64,000 nucleotides of DNA from an uncultured Ruminococcus sp. (GCA_902792515.1 CADAZX010000002.1:1-64000); one strand, 5' to 3'; positions 19,967-30,202 are shown, counted from the first letter of the stretch. Numbers and translations: made by a program. The notes: generated by a model not told the origin, from the letters alone.

Positions 19967-20797
19967 ATGGGATCGGCAGACGTTGCATTTATTAACACAT
20001 GTAAAGATATTCTTGAGAACGGTCATTGGGTAAAAGATGAGACAGTGAGACCAAAGTGGCCTGACGGTACACCTGCGTATACAAAGAAGGTTTTCTGCGT
20101 AGTTAACCGGTACGATTTATCAAAAGAGTTCCCTCTTATCACGCTGAGACCGATTTCCCTGAGGCTTGCGGTGGATGAGATTCTTTGGATCTATCAGAAA
20201 AAATCCAACAACGTTCACGATCTCGGAAGCCACATTTGGGACAGCTGGGCCGATGAAAACGGTACGATCGGAAAGGCTTACGGTTATCAGGCGGGAATCA
20301 AGCACCGCTATAAAGAAGGTTGGTTCGATATGGTTGACAAAGTGCTCTACGATCTGAAGCACAACCCCTGCAGCCGCAGAATTATGACAAATCTGTATAA
20401 TTTCGCGGACTTGAGCGAAATGGCGCTATATCCTTGCGCGTACAGTATGACTTTTAACGTTACCGACGGAAAACTGTGTGCTATTCTTAATCAGCGTTCG
20501 CAGGATATGCTTGCCGCAAACGGGTGGAACGTCGCTCAATACGCTGCTTTGGTGATGATGATAGCACAAGTCAGCGGACTTGAACCGGGAGAGTTTGTTC
20601 ACGTAATTGCAGACTGCCATATTTACGACCGGCATATCCCGATCGTTGAAGAGCTGATAAAGCGCCCCGCGTTTGATTCACCGACGGTTAAACTCGATCC
20701 GACGGTTACGGACTTTTACAAGTTCACTCCCGACAGCTTTACGGTAGAGAATTACAAGCACGGCGACAAGATCGGGAAATTCGAGGTCGCGATTTGA
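19967..20797 (+). CDS. thyA: Thymidylate synthase
   Basis: A 276-aa enzyme converting dUMP to dTMP with methylene-tetrahydrofolate. The catalytic Cys is in YPCAYSMTFNV, followed by the QRSQDM phosphate-binding motif and the C-terminal segment VENYKHGDKIGKFEVAI. ATG 19967 follows AGGAGA. It lies between DUF402 and dfrA, so dTMP synthesis and dihydrofolate recycling are co-expressed. The segment LAANGWNVAQYA replaces the commoner FLGLPFNIASYA, typical of the divergent Clostridia subtype. Confidence 0.95.
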   Translation: MGSADVAFINTCKDILENGHWVKDETVRPKWPDGTPAYTKKVFCVVNRYDLSKEFPLITLRPISLRLAVDEILWIYQKKSNNVHDLGSHIWDSWADENGTIGKAYGYQAGIKHRYKEGWFDMVDKVLYDLKHNPCSRRIMTNLYNFADLSEMALYPCAYSMTFNVTDGKLCAILNQRSQDMLAANGWNVAQYAALVMMIAQVSGLEPGEFVHVIADCHIYDRHIPIVEELIKRPAFDSPTVKLDPTVTDFYKFTPDSFTVENYKHGDKIGKFEVAI

Positions 20798-20819
20798 ATT
20801 GTCAACACGGTGAGAGAGT

Positions 20820-21332
20820 ATGAAACTGATTGTTGCGGTAGATAATGAGTGGGGAATCGGGTTTAAAGGCGATCTCCTGGCGAGAGTACGCGGTGATCTC
20901 AGGAACTTCGCGTCTTTAACAAAGGGAAAAGTGGTTATATACGGTTCAAAAACGCTTGAGACATTTCCGGAACACAAAATATTGAAGAACAGAGTAAATA
21001 TCGTGCTATCGAGAAGGAATAATCTTGAAGCAGACGGCGCTCTGGTTGCCGGATCCGTCGACGAAGCCCTGGCCCTCGCAGGAAAATATGATACCGACGA
21101 TGTTTTTGTCATAGGCGGCCAGAGTGTTTATACGCAGTTTCTTGAGTATTGTGACTGCTGTTTTGTTACAAAGTTTATCAGCTCTTTTGAAAAAGACACG
21201 TTTTTCCCTGATTTAGACGCCTCAGAAGAGTGGCAGCTTGCTTACAGAAGTTCGGTACATATCTCAGACCCTGAAACCGACTCCGTCGAAGGAATGAAAT
21301 ACTTCTTCACCAAATATAGGAGAGTCAAATGA
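20820..21332 (+). CDS. dfrA: Dihydrofolate reductase
   Basis: A 170-aa NADPH-dependent enzyme regenerating tetrahydrofolate after the ThyA reaction. It begins MKLIVAVDNEWGIGFKGDLL (NEWGIG is the family start block). The NADPH site is seen in VVIYGSKTLETFP and VFVIGGQSVYTQFL. The start at 20820 follows GTGAGAG. Its stop overlaps the start of the thioesterase by four bases (ATGA). The active-site loop LLARVRGDL is less conserved than the usual LPW.LPEDL, so inhibitor sensitivity may differ. Confidence 0.93.
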   Translation: MKLIVAVDNEWGIGFKGDLLARVRGDLRNFASLTKGKVVIYGSKTLETFPEHKILKNRVNIVLSRRNNLEADGALVAGSVDEALALAGKYDTDDVFVIGGQSVYTQFLEYCDCCFVTKFISSFEKDTFFPDLDASEEWQLAYRSSVHISDPETDSVEGMKYFFTKYRRVK

Positions 21333-21781
21333 AGCCGAAAAGAGTAGAAGATTCTTATACAGAGCAGGTTCAGGTGCTCGGTCTTGCGAATATGAACGGA
21401 AACGACAGACTGTTCGGAGGGACACTCATGTCCTGGATTGACATCGTCGCTGCGGTTGTCGCGAGAAGACATTCAAACAGGAATGTTACTACAGCAAGTG
21501 TTTCCGAACTGACTTTTAAGGCACCCGCGTTTGCGAACGACACTCTTCTTCTTTGCGGCCACATTACTTACGCCGGCCGTACATCGATGGAAATCTGCGT
21601 CGAATCGTATGTTGAAGAGCTTAACGGAGCAAGAAAGCTGATTAATACCGCATATTTGACCATGGTGGCTCTGGACGAAAACGGAACGCCATGCACTGTA
21701 CCGCCGCTTTTGATCGAGACAGAAAAGCAGAGACTTGAATATGAAGCCGCAATCGAACGGCGAAATAAAAGAAACAAATAA
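21329..21781 (+). CDS. Hot-dog fold acyl-CoA thioesterase
   Basis: A 150-aa protein of the YciA/BFIT-like acyl-CoA thioesterase family. LFGGTLMSWIDIVAAVVARR is the substrate-site helix; later segments are VSELTFKAPAFAND and GRTSMEICVESY. It probably hydrolyses acyl-CoA in the cytoplasm. It is translationally coupled to dfrA through an ATGA overlap, although no direct pathway link to folate is obvious. A bidirectional terminator follows. Confidence 0.85.
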   Translation: MKPKRVEDSYTEQVQVLGLANMNGNDRLFGGTLMSWIDIVAAVVARRHSNRNVTTASVSELTFKAPAFANDTLLLCGHITYAGRTSMEICVESYVEELNGARKLINTAYLTMVALDENGTPCTVPPLLIETEKQRLEYEAAIERRNKRNK

Positions 21782-21789
21782 AGAAAAAG

Positions 21790-21814
21790 CCGCGGATTCA
21801 CGACGAACCCGCGG
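21790..21814. terminator. Bidirectional terminator between thioesterase and galM
   Basis: The stem CCGCGGATTC/GAACCCGCGG (one mismatch) is followed by TTTTGTTTT on the plus strand and by CTTTTTCTTT on the minus strand. It serves two convergent genes. Confidence 0.88.
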
Positions 21815-21826
21815 TTTTGTTTTAGT

Positions 21827-22942
21827 TTAAGAAATTGTAGAAAAAGAATAGATTGTCTTGCTTTGATACGGGATATCAGGTTTTAGTGTGACCGGAGGAA
21901 ATGCCGGTTTATTTACTGCGTCCGGGAACAACTGTGTTTCTAAACAGAATCCATACCTATAGTTGTAATGCGCGCCGTCCTTTCCTGTCGAATCCTTCAT
22001 AAAATTACCTGTATATAACTGCATACATGGGAGAGAGGTTTGGGCTGCCAGACATATTCCCGATTCAGTGCTGTAAGCGTATGCTACCGGCTTCAACCCC
22101 GGAACAAGGTGAATACGGTGCAAACATTCATCCGTAGTGCGTTCTGTAAGGGGGTTGTTTTCCCCGGGAACGTCAAATACGTAGTTAATATCGTATCCGC
22201 CGGCAAGAGCCAACTGTTCGTCAGGTTGATCTATGTCCAAACCGATACTCTTGAATGATGAGAAATCGAACGGAGTACCCGAAATGTCACGGATTTCGCC
22301 TGTAGGAGTGAAATCGTCACCGAGCGGCGTTATGTGGCGGGAATTAAGTTTCAGATACGTATTATAAATATTTGAGTCACTGTCTTGTCCGTTTAGGTTG
22401 AAATACGAGTGGTTTGTGACATTGAATAAGGTTGTTTTGTCTGTTTCGGCGCAGTAGTCAATACTCAGGCTTGAATCATCGGTAAACGTGTATTTTATTG
22501 AGAAGGTCACGGATCCCGGATAGCCTTCTTCGCCGTCAGCAGAAACGCCTGAAAAAATAACAGACTGACAATCATTTTCCGGGATGGTGGCAGAGAGAAC
22601 TTTTTTGTCAAATCCGGTTTTTCCGCCATGGAGTGAAACGCCATTGTTATTGTCGTACAACGTATAGTCTTTACCTTCGAGAGAAAACCGGCAGCCTGAA
22701 ATCCTGTTTGCAACACGCCCGATAAACGCGCCAAAATAGGTGTCGGATGCAACGTATGAAGCTATGTCGTCAAAACCGAGAACAACATCCCTTAGCTCGC
22801 CGTGTTTGTCTAGGACGTTGATCTTGTGAATTATCGCGCCGAAATTTAGCAGCTCGACGGATTCGTTTTTGCGGTTTTTCAGAGTGTAGGAATACACCGG
22901 AATACCGTCTTTTGTGTAGTCAAAAAGCCTGATTAAAACCAT
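21827..22942 (-). CDS. galM: Aldose 1-epimerase (galactose mutarotase)
   Basis: A 371-aa enzyme interconverting alpha and beta anomers of hexoses. The catalytic His lies in NVTNHSYFNLNGQD and the catalytic Glu in CLETQLFPDAVNKPAF, with HGGKTGFDKK near residue 105. ATG 22942 is preferred because GGTGA lies 5 nt upstream; an in-frame GTG at 22951 overlaps that site. It is separated from the upstream pmbA gene by parS site B. No other galactose genes are near. Confidence 0.93.
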   Translation of the reverse strand: MVLIRLFDYTKDGIPVYSYTLKNRKNESVELLNFGAIIHKINVLDKHGELRDVVLGFDDIASYVASDTYFGAFIGRVANRISGCRFSLEGKDYTLYDNNNGVSLHGGKTGFDKKVLSATIPENDCQSVIFSGVSADGEEGYPGSVTFSIKYTFTDDSSLSIDYCAETDKTTLFNVTNHSYFNLNGQDSDSNIYNTYLKLNSRHITPLGDDFTPTGEIRDISGTPFDFSSFKSIGLDIDQPDEQLALAGGYDINYVFDVPGENNPLTERTTDECLHRIHLVPGLKPVAYAYSTESGICLAAQTSLPCMQLYTGNFMKDSTGKDGAHYNYRYGFCLETQLFPDAVNKPAFPPVTLKPDIPYQSKTIYSFSTIS

Positions 22943-22964
22943 AAAAATCACCGTTTTTCAAAAT

Positions 22965-22980
22965 TGTTCCACGTGGAACA
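22965..22980. promoter_or_regulatory. parS site B with a distal CTA-N4-TAG arm
   Basis: The same 16-bp palindrome TGTTCCACGTGGAACA, here extending to 22 bp of perfect dyad. GCCTA-N4-TAG again begins 27 bp from the first base (22992), inside a near-perfect hairpin of CGTTTTTT/AAAAAACG. It lies between the pmbA stop and the galM start. Confidence 0.92.
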
Positions 22981-23042
22981 ATTCGTTTTTTGCCTATAAA
23001 TAGGTAAAAAACGCAATTCAAGTTTTTCAAAATCCCGTGTTT

Positions 23043-24398
23043 TTACTTTCCGGAAATCGTGATATTTCCAAATGATACATAGGGAAGTACAGCACCGCCG
23101 TTTTCAACGGTTTCTTTGGATATGTCTATGATGTTGAACAGCAGATCCGCGAGATTGCCGGAGATCATAGTTTCCGAAAGTGCTGCTGTAATTTTACCAT
23201 CTTCAATTAGAAAGCTGTTCTTGGCCACCCCGGAGAAATCACCGTTAATTGAAGGTTCGCCGCCGGAAAAACGCCCTACAAAGATTCCGCGTTTGATTGA
23301 GGAAATCATTTCGTCCAGGGGTTTGTCTCCCGGGGCAACTATAATGGCGCCGGAACTGTTCGGAGCACGGTCGTACCCGGTTTTGTTTGCGGTGTATGCA
23401 GAGATCGTGAACCCGGTAAGAACACCGGCCTTGATCAAGTCGTAATCCTTTGAACGGAAGCCCTCGAAGGAGTATGCTTCGTTATGGACGATTCGTTCGT
23501 CCGAGGGGTTAAACGACACCGTGAGGCGGGAATCTGCGACTTGCTTGCCGATTTTATCGAGCCAAATCGACGTTTTGTTGATAATAGATGAGTCGGAGGT
23601 GAAGTTTCCGATAGCACTGAATAGCAGGTCTGCCAAAAGGGCGGGCGGCGCAAGGAGGGTGCCTGTGAATTTGCCGTCAAATGTTTTTGTGTAGATCTGA
23701 CGTTGAGTTTCATCGAGAACGGCGGCAATTCGGCCCTTTTTTATAAACGGGGTATCCAGATTGTTCTCCGAAAGTCCTTCTACTACAAAAGAAGACGCGT
23801 TATCGCCCTCATGACCCGAAAACATTATTTCGAAATCATAATTTCCGCCAATTGTGGCAAACTCTGTTCCGGAGGAGTTGACGTAAACGCTGCACCAGCC
23901 TGAGTGGCTTGTAATGGCCTGCTCCATCATAATCAGAGGATAGTCTGCTTTTACGGTATCGATAAATTCCCTGAACCGTTCAAACAGGCGGTCGTTGTTC
24001 CCGTCAACCGCTCCGCCGATAAATACGGCAGGGTTCTCTTTTGGCGCCACCTGCCAATCCGGGTCCGGCGCAGCTGCGTTTGCCGATGCGATTGCAGTCT
24101 TTACCGCCTCGTCAAGGCTGCTTTCCTCAAAACTGTTCAGGTTTACGGTTCCTTTTTTGTCGCCGACGAAGACTGTGAGAGAGAGGCTGTCGGAAAACTG
24201 GGTTCTGAAAAGACTGAACTCGCCGCCGTCCACGTTGAATTCGTTGCTGACTGCCTTTGACGCAGAGCAGATATAACGTGTCGCACCGGCTTTTACGAGA
24301 CCGTCGACACATTTGCTGAGGACTTCGCGCAAATAAGTGATGGTATCGCGGTGCTCTTTATTCTCAATTTGATCGAACGTAATAGTTTTATAAAGCAT
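23043..24398 (-). CDS. TldE/PmbA-family metalloprotease partner
   Basis: A 451-aa TldD/PmbA-family protein lacking the HExxxH motif, as expected for the TldE (PmbA) partner. TldD and TldE form a heterodimeric zinc protease acting on unfolded or modified peptides. The C-terminal barrel shows GRFSGGEPSINGDFSGVAKNSFLIEDGKI (cited in part), typical of the family. ATG 24398 follows TAGGTGA. It lies 33 bp after tldD, so the two are co-transcribed. No RiPP precursor gene is visible nearby. Confidence 0.88.
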   Translation of the reverse strand: MLYKTITFDQIENKEHRDTITYLREVLSKCVDGLVKAGATRYICSASKAVSNEFNVDGGEFSLFRTQFSDSLSLTVFVGDKKGTVNLNSFEESSLDEAVKTAIASANAAAPDPDWQVAPKENPAVFIGGAVDGNNDRLFERFREFIDTVKADYPLIMMEQAITSHSGWCSVYVNSSGTEFATIGGNYDFEIMFSGHEGDNASSFVVEGLSENNLDTPFIKKGRIAAVLDETQRQIYTKTFDGKFTGTLLAPPALLADLLFSAIGNFTSDSSIINKTSIWLDKIGKQVADSRLTVSFNPSDERIVHNEAYSFEGFRSKDYDLIKAGVLTGFTISAYTANKTGYDRAPNSSGAIIVAPGDKPLDEMISSIKRGIFVGRFSGGEPSINGDFSGVAKNSFLIEDGKITAALSETMISGNLADLLFNIIDISKETVENGGAVLPYVSFGNITISGK

Positions 24399-24431
24399 AA
24401 TTTCACCTATAAGTAGTACAAAATTAGTAGA

Positions 24432-25817
24432 TTATTTACCGCCGACATTGACCTTGCAGCGAATGGAAGGTCCGCCCATACCGACCGGCATCGGCTGTTT
24501 CTTGCCGCAGAAACCGCTGCTTGCCCATTCCATCTCATCGGAGACCATGTCGACAGTTTTCAACATATCGAATGCGACGCCGGAAATTGTGGTGTCTTTG
24601 ATTGCGTTTCCGATTTTGCCGTTTTTGATTTCGTATCCAAGTGTGACGCCGAACATGAATTCTCCGGTCGTGTCGGCCTGTCCGTTGTTTGAGTTGATAA
24701 GGTAGTAGCCGTCGTCAATTGAGGAGATCAGGTCTTCAAGCTTGTCTTTGCCCGGGAGGACGGCTGTATTTCTCATACGAATAAGCGGTTCGTCCGAGAA
24801 AGCATAAGCGCGGGCGTTTCCGTGGGGCGTCATATTGAAATGAAGGGCGGTTTCACGGCTGTTCATGAAACCGACAAGTACTCCGCGGTCGATGAGCAGC
24901 GCGTCATCGGCTTTTGTTCCCTCGTCGTCGACATATACGGGCAGGGGCGTGGGCTTTCCGAAGGCGGTGTGCGCATAGTCCACAAGAGAGACTTTTTCGG
25001 AAGCGACGACTTTTCCGAGATTCGGGCCGGCCACGGATCCGCCTAAAACCAGGTCGGCTTCAACGGTATGACCCACGGCTTCGTGTGCAAGCATTCCGGA
25101 CATCATAGGACCGAGAATGCAGGTCTTGATGCCGGCGGAAGCGTAAACGGCTTCTTTTTTACGGCAGAGGTGTTCGTACAGTCTGTCGATTTTGTCGTGG
25201 AGCGCGCTTGAGTCGGTGAAATTCATGTCAAATGAACCGAATCCGCCGAAAACCTCATACAATTCGATCGGCTGACCGCTGTTATCTTCCGCTGTCATTA
25301 CGACGTAGATATAACTGCGAGGTAGAATGGAATGAGTGCAATAACCGTCTGCGACCGCCAGTATTTTTTCGTACGATTCCGCTGAAGCGGAGACCACACG
25401 GCTGATGAGCGTGGGATATTTTGAACTAACGTAGTTGTCGACCTCTTTTATAAAGTCTATAAAGTACTTTTGCTCGGGATCCGGGTAGTCTTGCGATACG
25501 CGGATTTCGCCTGTTGGCAAAGGTGCAATTCCGGGTTTTCCGGAATATACGTGCTTCGCGAGAAAGTCGGCGTTGTTAGTTGCGGCATTTAGCACGGCCT
25601 TACATGACGCATCGGTGTACTCTGCGGAGGACGCAAACCCGTAGAACCCGTTTTTATAGACGCGGCAGCATACGCCGGAAGCTTCGTTGCGCGAGTTACC
25701 GATAAGACTGCCGGAAAGCATCGAGGCGCGGCGGGATTTGTTGATCTGCGCACGCAATTCGACATGACATTGCGGGTCAAATGAATGAATATTTCCTGTT
25801 ACATGATCGTAAAGCAA
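24432..25817 (-). CDS. tldD: TldD-family zinc metalloprotease
   Basis: A 461-aa catalytic partner of TldE. The zinc site is HEAVGH in the segment GMLAHEAVGHTVEADLV, and the C-terminal part carries GVTLGYEIKNGKIGNAIKDT. The start is TTG at 25817, with GGAGG 8 nt upstream. It lies 86 bp downstream of rsmG and directly upstream of the TldE gene. Its substrate is unknown; in Enterobacteria the pair matures microcin B17 and degrades CcdA. Confidence 0.92.
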   Translation of the reverse strand: MLYDHVTGNIHSFDPQCHVELRAQINKSRRASMLSGSLIGNSRNEASGVCCRVYKNGFYGFASSAEYTDASCKAVLNAATNNADFLAKHVYSGKPGIAPLPTGEIRVSQDYPDPEQKYFIDFIKEVDNYVSSKYPTLISRVVSASAESYEKILAVADGYCTHSILPRSYIYVVMTAEDNSGQPIELYEVFGGFGSFDMNFTDSSALHDKIDRLYEHLCRKKEAVYASAGIKTCILGPMMSGMLAHEAVGHTVEADLVLGGSVAGPNLGKVVASEKVSLVDYAHTAFGKPTPLPVYVDDEGTKADDALLIDRGVLVGFMNSRETALHFNMTPHGNARAYAFSDEPLIRMRNTAVLPGKDKLEDLISSIDDGYYLINSNNGQADTTGEFMFGVTLGYEIKNGKIGNAIKDTTISGVAFDMLKTVDMVSDEMEWASSGFCGKKQPMPVGMGGPSIRCKVNVGGK

Positions 25818-25903
25818 TTTGAATACCTCCGATTCTTGTGTGTTATGGTTATTATATCTAAAACAGCCCGCTAAAACAAGAATTGAAATAGCGGGCGATT
25901 TTG

Positions 25904-26626
25904 TCAGTTAAGAGGCTTCTTGGAAGGAATCCCGGGCTTTCTGGGGTATTGAGGCGGCGTAGGCGCGGTTTTTTCGAAAACAAAGAGCGTTCTTTCAAAT
26001 GTCTCGTCACCGCAGGACAGCTGAAAGGTTTCGGTTTTGACCGGATTTCCTTTTAACTTGCGGCATGCGCCGGCAAAAGAGCCTTCATCCTTAGACCCTT
26101 TCATGGCAATGAATTTGCCGCCGGGCTTGACAGAGGGCAGGCAGTACTCCAGCAGGACGTTCATCGGCGCAACCGCGCGTGCGGTTACATAGTCAAAGGA
26201 GTCTCTGCAACCCGGCTTTCTGCCAAAATCCTCAGCACGGGAATGGACGAGATTCACGCCTGAGAGCCCGAGTTCGCCAAGCAATGTTTCCAAAAAGGTC
26301 AGTCTTTTTGCAAGCGAGTCAACGAGAGTAACCGAAAGGTCAGGCATGACAATTTTGAGCGGAACACCGGGAAATCCGGCGCCTGTCCCAATGTCACAGA
26401 GCGTTGAACTCTTGCCGGCAATAAACGGATAAAGCGATAATGAGTCAGCAAAATGTTTCACAATGATTTCCTTGTCATCGGTAATTGCGGTCAGGTTGAT
26501 TTTCTCGTTCCACTCCTTGAGAAGCGCGCGATACACCTCAAATCGGTCCCACATTTCATCGGTGAGGGACAAGTTAAAAGGGGCGATGCAAGACTCAAAA
26601 ATACTGCGTAAATTATCGTTATTCAT
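25904..26626 (-). CDS. rsmG: 16S rRNA (guanine-N7) methyltransferase RsmG
   Basis: A 240-aa SAM-dependent methyltransferase modifying G527 of 16S rRNA. The SAM motif is LCDIGTGAGFPGVPLKIV, later residues include SRAEDFG and YVTARAVAPMNVLLEYC. The ATG at 26626 is preferred because GGAGA lies 5 nt upstream; the ATG at 26638 has none. It directly follows mnmG, the usual origin order. The C-terminus carries an extra Pro/Lys-rich tail. Confidence 0.95.
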   Translation of the reverse strand: MNNDNLRSIFESCIAPFNLSLTDEMWDRFEVYRALLKEWNEKINLTAITDDKEIIVKHFADSLSLYPFIAGKSSTLCDIGTGAGFPGVPLKIVMPDLSVTLVDSLAKRLTFLETLLGELGLSGVNLVHSRAEDFGRKPGCRDSFDYVTARAVAPMNVLLEYCLPSVKPGGKFIAMKGSKDEGSFAGACRKLKGNPVKTETFQLSCGDETFERTLFVFEKTAPTPPQYPRKPGIPSKKPLN

Positions 26627-26641
26627 GCGGTTCTCCATAAT

Positions 26642-26657
26642 TGTTCCACGTGGAACA
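26642..26657. promoter_or_regulatory. parS site C with a distal CTA-N4-TAG arm
   Basis: A third TGTTCCACGTGGAACA, 22 bp with its perfect flanks. GCCTA-N4-TAG begins 27 bp away (26669). It lies between the mnmG stop and the rsmG start, about 15 bp from the rsmG start codon, so bound ParB could affect rsmG transcription. Confidence 0.92.
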
Positions 26658-26680
26658 ATTGAGTTTTTGCCTAAATTTAG

Positions 26681-28696
26681 TTAAAAACGGCCAGTCCTAA
26701 TGTAAATTATCAGTGCAGTTATGTCGCTCGGGGTCACTCCGCTGATACGGCTTGCCTGTCCGACTGATTCGGGCATTGTCGCGGCTAATTTCTCACGCGA
26801 TTCAAGACTGAGCGTCGGGATTGAACGGTAATCAACGTCCTTGGGAAGCGCTAGATTTTCGAGCTTTTTGAACTGCTCGATTTGTTCTTCCTGGCGTTTG
26901 ATATAGCCTTCGTATTTTACGAGGATCTCCACCTCTTCGCAGATGTCGAGAATTGTTTGAGGGTTCAGGTCCTCTGCCCCGGAGATGAATCTCTTGTAGA
27001 CGACGTCGGGAAGAGAAGTTGTGCTGTGGCTGCCGAAAGTGAACGTTACCGGAGCCAGAAGCTTTTCCGTGGAGGCGTTTTTGTCCTTTGAAAGAGCTTC
27101 GATTGTGAGGACGTCGGCGAGATTCAACTCCGGACGGCGCAGAAGGTCTTTAAGAGAGCATCCGCTCTTCAGCGGAGAGCTGCCCTTTTCGGCGAGATAG
27201 TCGTTGACCGCGGTGTTCGGTGACACACCGGTCTGTTCAAGGGAGAGGATGCAACTGTCAATGACCGCATATTTCCGCTTGAATTTATCATATCTGCTCT
27301 GCGAAACGAGCCCTTCGCGGTAGCCTTTTTCCGTGAGGCGGCTGTCGGCGTTATCGTGGCGGAGGAGAAGCCTGTACTCGGCGCGGGAGGTCATCATTCG
27401 GTACGGTTCTTTTGTTCCGAGAGTGACAAGATCGTCGATAAGGACACCAATATAGCCCTCGCTGCGTGAAATGATCAGCGGATCGCGGCCGCGTAGCAGA
27501 TTCGAGGCGTTGATTCCGGCAATCAAACCCTGAGCGGCGGCTTCTTCATAGCCTGAGGAACCGTTGATCTGACCGGCGCAGAAAAGACCGGAAACGAGGC
27601 GGCTCTCAAGGGAGAGTTTAAGCTGGCGCGCGTCGATTGCGTCGTACTCGATTGCGTATGCGGGGCGGGTTACCGAGAGGTTTTCGAGGCCGGGGATGGT
27701 CCGAAGAAAAGAAAGCTGGACGTCCTCGGGAAGGCTCGAAGAAAGCCCCTGCAGATAAACCTCCTCCGTGTCGCGGCCCATAGGCTCAATGAACGTCTGA
27801 TGGCGCTCCTTGTCGCTGAAGCGCATGATTTTGTCCTCAATGGAAGGGCAGTAGCGCGGGCCGACGCCTTCTATAGCGCCGTTGAACATCGGTGAACGGT
27901 GAATGTTGTCGCGGATGATTTTTTTCGTGTCCGCGTTAGTGTGCGCAAGGTAGACCGGCATTTCGTCGAAGTCGAACTTCTCGGTGTCGGCCGAAAAAGG
28001 AACCGCGAACTCGTCTCCGGGCTGGAGCTCCATTTTCGAAAAGTCGATGCTTTGGCGCAAAACGCGCGCCGGAGTGCCGGTTTTCAGCCGCAAAATCGTG
28101 AAACCGAGCTCTAAAAGGCGGGCTGAGAGCGCGTTAGCGGGGAAAAGACCGTCAGGGCCGCCGGCGTAACTGACGTCGCCGATAATGATTTTTCCCTTCA
28201 GATAAGTGCCGGTGCAAAGGATTACAGCTTTTGTGCGGTAAATGGCTCCGGTGTGGGTGACGACGCCTGTGACATGAGGAACGGACTCGCCTTCGTTTTG
28301 TTCTGTGAGGATATCAACGATTTCTCCCTGCTTGACGTCGAGGTTGTCGCACAGTTCGAGCTCGTGCTTCATTTCCGTCTGGTAGCGTCTGCGGTCGATC
28401 TGGGCGCGCAGAGAGTAGACGGCCGGTCCTTTGGCCTTGTTCAAAAGCTTTGACTGGAGCGTGGTTTTGTCGGCGATTTTGCCCATGATTCCGCCGAGCG
28501 CGTCAATTTCGCGCACGAGCTGACCTTTGGAGGTGCCGCCTATGCTCGGGTTGCAGGGCATATTTCCGACGCTGTCGAGGTTTATCGCGAAAACAGCCGT
28601 CTTAAAGCCGAGCCTGGCGGCCGCAGAGGCGGCTTCGGCACCCGCGTGACCGGCGCCGACAACGCAAATATCGTAACTTCCGGCTTCAAATCTCAT
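26681..28696 (-). CDS. mnmG: tRNA 5-carboxymethylaminomethyluridine modification enzyme MnmG (GidA)
   Basis: A 671-aa FAD protein that works with MnmE to modify wobble U34 in several tRNAs. The FAD motif is [19 protein letters not shown] (about 10-28), with [20 protein letters not shown] (first 20) and the later [18 protein letters not shown]. The C-terminal helical domain recruits MnmE. ATG 28696 is preferred because GGAGG lies 5 nt upstream; an in-frame start 24 nt earlier lacks a site. It is 84 bp downstream of mnmE. Confidence 0.97.
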   Translation of the reverse strand: MRFEAGSYDICVVGAGHAGAEAASAAARLGFKTAVFAINLDSVGNMPCNPSIGGTSKGQLVREIDALGGIMGKIADKTTLQSKLLNKAKGPAVYSLRAQIDRRRYQTEMKHELELCDNLDVKQGEIVDILTEQNEGESVPHVTGVVTHTGAIYRTKAVILCTGTYLKGKIIIGDVSYAGGPDGLFPANALSARLLELGFTILRLKTGTPARVLRQSIDFSKMELQPGDEFAVPFSADTEKFDFDEMPVYLAHTNADTKKIIRDNIHRSPMFNGAIEGVGPRYCPSIEDKIMRFSDKERHQTFIEPMGRDTEEVYLQGLSSSLPEDVQLSFLRTIPGLENLSVTRPAYAIEYDAIDARQLKLSLESRLVSGLFCAGQINGSSGYEEAAAQGLIAGINASNLLRGRDPLIISRSEGYIGVLIDDLVTLGTKEPYRMMTSRAEYRLLLRHDNADSRLTEKGYREGLVSQSRYDKFKRKYAVIDSCILSLEQTGVSPNTAVNDYLAEKGSSPLKSGCSLKDLLRRPELNLADVLTIEALSKDKNASTEKLLAPVTFTFGSHSTTSLPDVVYKRFISGAEDLNPQTILDICEEVEILVKYEGYIKRQEEQIEQFKKLENLALPKDVDYRSIPTLSLESREKLAATMPESVGQASRISGVTPSDITALIIYIRTGRF

Positions 28697-28780
28697 AAGA
28701 TCCTCCGGTATAAATAACAAAATATCAACGGCAAAAAGCCGTAAAATAGTCAGACGGCAGACGAGAAAAACGCTAAATGA

Positions 28781-30202
28781 TCACTTCCCGACGCAAAAAC
28801 GGTCGAAAATGCTGTTTATAATCTCTTCTGTCACGTTTTTTCCTGTAATTTCGCAAAGCTTTCCGGACGCCTGGCGAATGTCGTATGAGACAAAATCGAG
28901 AGGCATTTTGTTTGAGTAGCACCCTGCGGCCTCTTCGAGCAGGGAGATCGCCTGATCGATCAGCTGCTTGTGGCGCGAGGACGTCAAAACGGGAGAGTAC
29001 CCGAAATCGACGGCCCCGATCCGGAACGCCTCTTTGATTGACGAGAGAAGATTGTCGAGTCCGAGACCGGTTTTCGCGGAGACGTTCATCACGTTGAAAT
29101 CCGGTGAAAAGGCGTTGAAGATCTCTTCGCGGCGGTTGTCGTTTCGCGGAAGGTCGGCCTTGTTGATTAAAAGGAACGAATTGACCGGGTCGAGAAGACT
29201 TTTCGCTTGCGAGACATCCTCTTCGCCGCCGAAGGAGTCCGGGTCGACCAGGTAAAGAACGATATTTGCGTCAGAAAGCGCGGAGATCGTTCTTGAAATG
29301 CCGATTTTTTCGACGGTATCCTCCGTTTCGTGAATGCCTGCGGTGTCGGTGATCCAGACCGGAATTCCGTCGAGCTGCAGGAATTCTTCGATCGTGTCGC
29401 GCGTAGTGCCGGGAATGTCGGTGACTATCGAACGGTCCACGCCGCATAGTTTGTTCATAAGCGTCGATTTTCCGGCGTTTGGAGGACCGGCAATGACCAT
29501 TTTAAGGCCTTCTTTGGCGATTCTGCCGGCGTAATATGTGTCGCTGAGGGTTTTCAGGCGGCCGAGAACCGTGTTTATCCTGTCGGCGGCGATGGCGCCC
29601 ATTTCGGCATCAAATTCGTATTCGGGGTAGTCGATCGAAACGTCGATGTCGGCGATGGCCTCGGAGAGGAGCGCGCAAAGGGCGTTGATCTCCGAACCGA
29701 GCGTTCCGGAGAGCGCGGAAACCGCGGCTTTTCGGCTGTCCTCGGTTTTTGCGTTGATCACGTCGATGACGGCTTCTGCGGACGACAGGTCGATTCTTCC
29801 GCCAAAGAACGCGCGCCTGGTGAATTCGCCCGGTTCCGCGGCGCGCGCACCGCAGCGGAGCGCGAGGTCTAAAATTCTGGTAACGACCGCGAGGCCCGCA
29901 TGGGAGTTGATTTCAACGACATTTTCGGTGGTGTAGGTGCGCGGGGCTTCCATTTTGCTCACGAGACATTCGTCGATCAGTTCGGGAGCGGAGGGGGCGG
30001 AAAAATCGAAAACGTAGCCGTGTTCGATGGTGTGATCGCCCATTTTTGACACAAAAGCAGACAAGACGCCCTTCTTGCTGCGACTAATCATCTTGTCGGC
30101 AATTGTAAAGGCGTCTTGTCCGCTCAGTCTTATTATTGCGATTCCTCCGGTTCCGGCCGGCGTGGAGATCGCGGCAATGCAGTCGTTATCGTTGAAAATC
30201 AC
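28781..30202 (-). CDS. mnmE: tRNA modification GTPase MnmE (TrmE)
   Basis: A 473-aa GTPase partner of MnmG. The N-terminal folate-binding domain includes GTGGIAIIRLSG; the G domain has GPPNAGKSTLMN, DIPGTTRD, DTAGI and NKADL. The C-terminus ends with the catalytic-loop motif FCVGK. The start is GTG at 30202; AAAGGTGA upstream overlaps the jag stop region, so the two are tightly coupled. Confidence 0.97.
   Translation of the reverse strand: MIFNDNDCIAAISTPAGTGGIAIIRLSGQDAFTIADKMISRSKKGVLSAFVSKMGDHTIEHGYVFDFSAPSAPELIDECLVSKMEAPRTYTTENVVEINSHAGLAVVTRILDLALRCGARAAEPGEFTRRAFFGGRIDLSSAEAVIDVINAKTEDSRKAAVSALSGTLGSEINALCALLSEAIADIDVSIDYPEYEFDAEMGAIAADRINTVLGRLKTLSDTYYAGRIAKEGLKMVIAGPPNAGKSTLMNKLCGVDRSIVTDIPGTTRDTIEEFLQLDGIPVWITDTAGIHETEDTVEKIGISRTISALSDANIVLYLVDPDSFGGEEDVSQAKSLLDPVNSFLLINKADLPRNDNRREEIFNAFSPDFNVMNVSAKTGLGLDNLLSSIKEAFRIGAVDFGYSPVLTSSRHKQLIDQAISLLEEAAGCYSNKMPLDFVSYDIRQASGKLCEITGKNVTEEIINSIFDRFCVGK

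Noticed and set aside
23043..25817. RiPP biosynthesis cluster around TldD/TldE
   Set aside because: No short precursor-like gene, radical SAM or cyclodehydratase is present nearby; the pair is common in housekeeping contexts.
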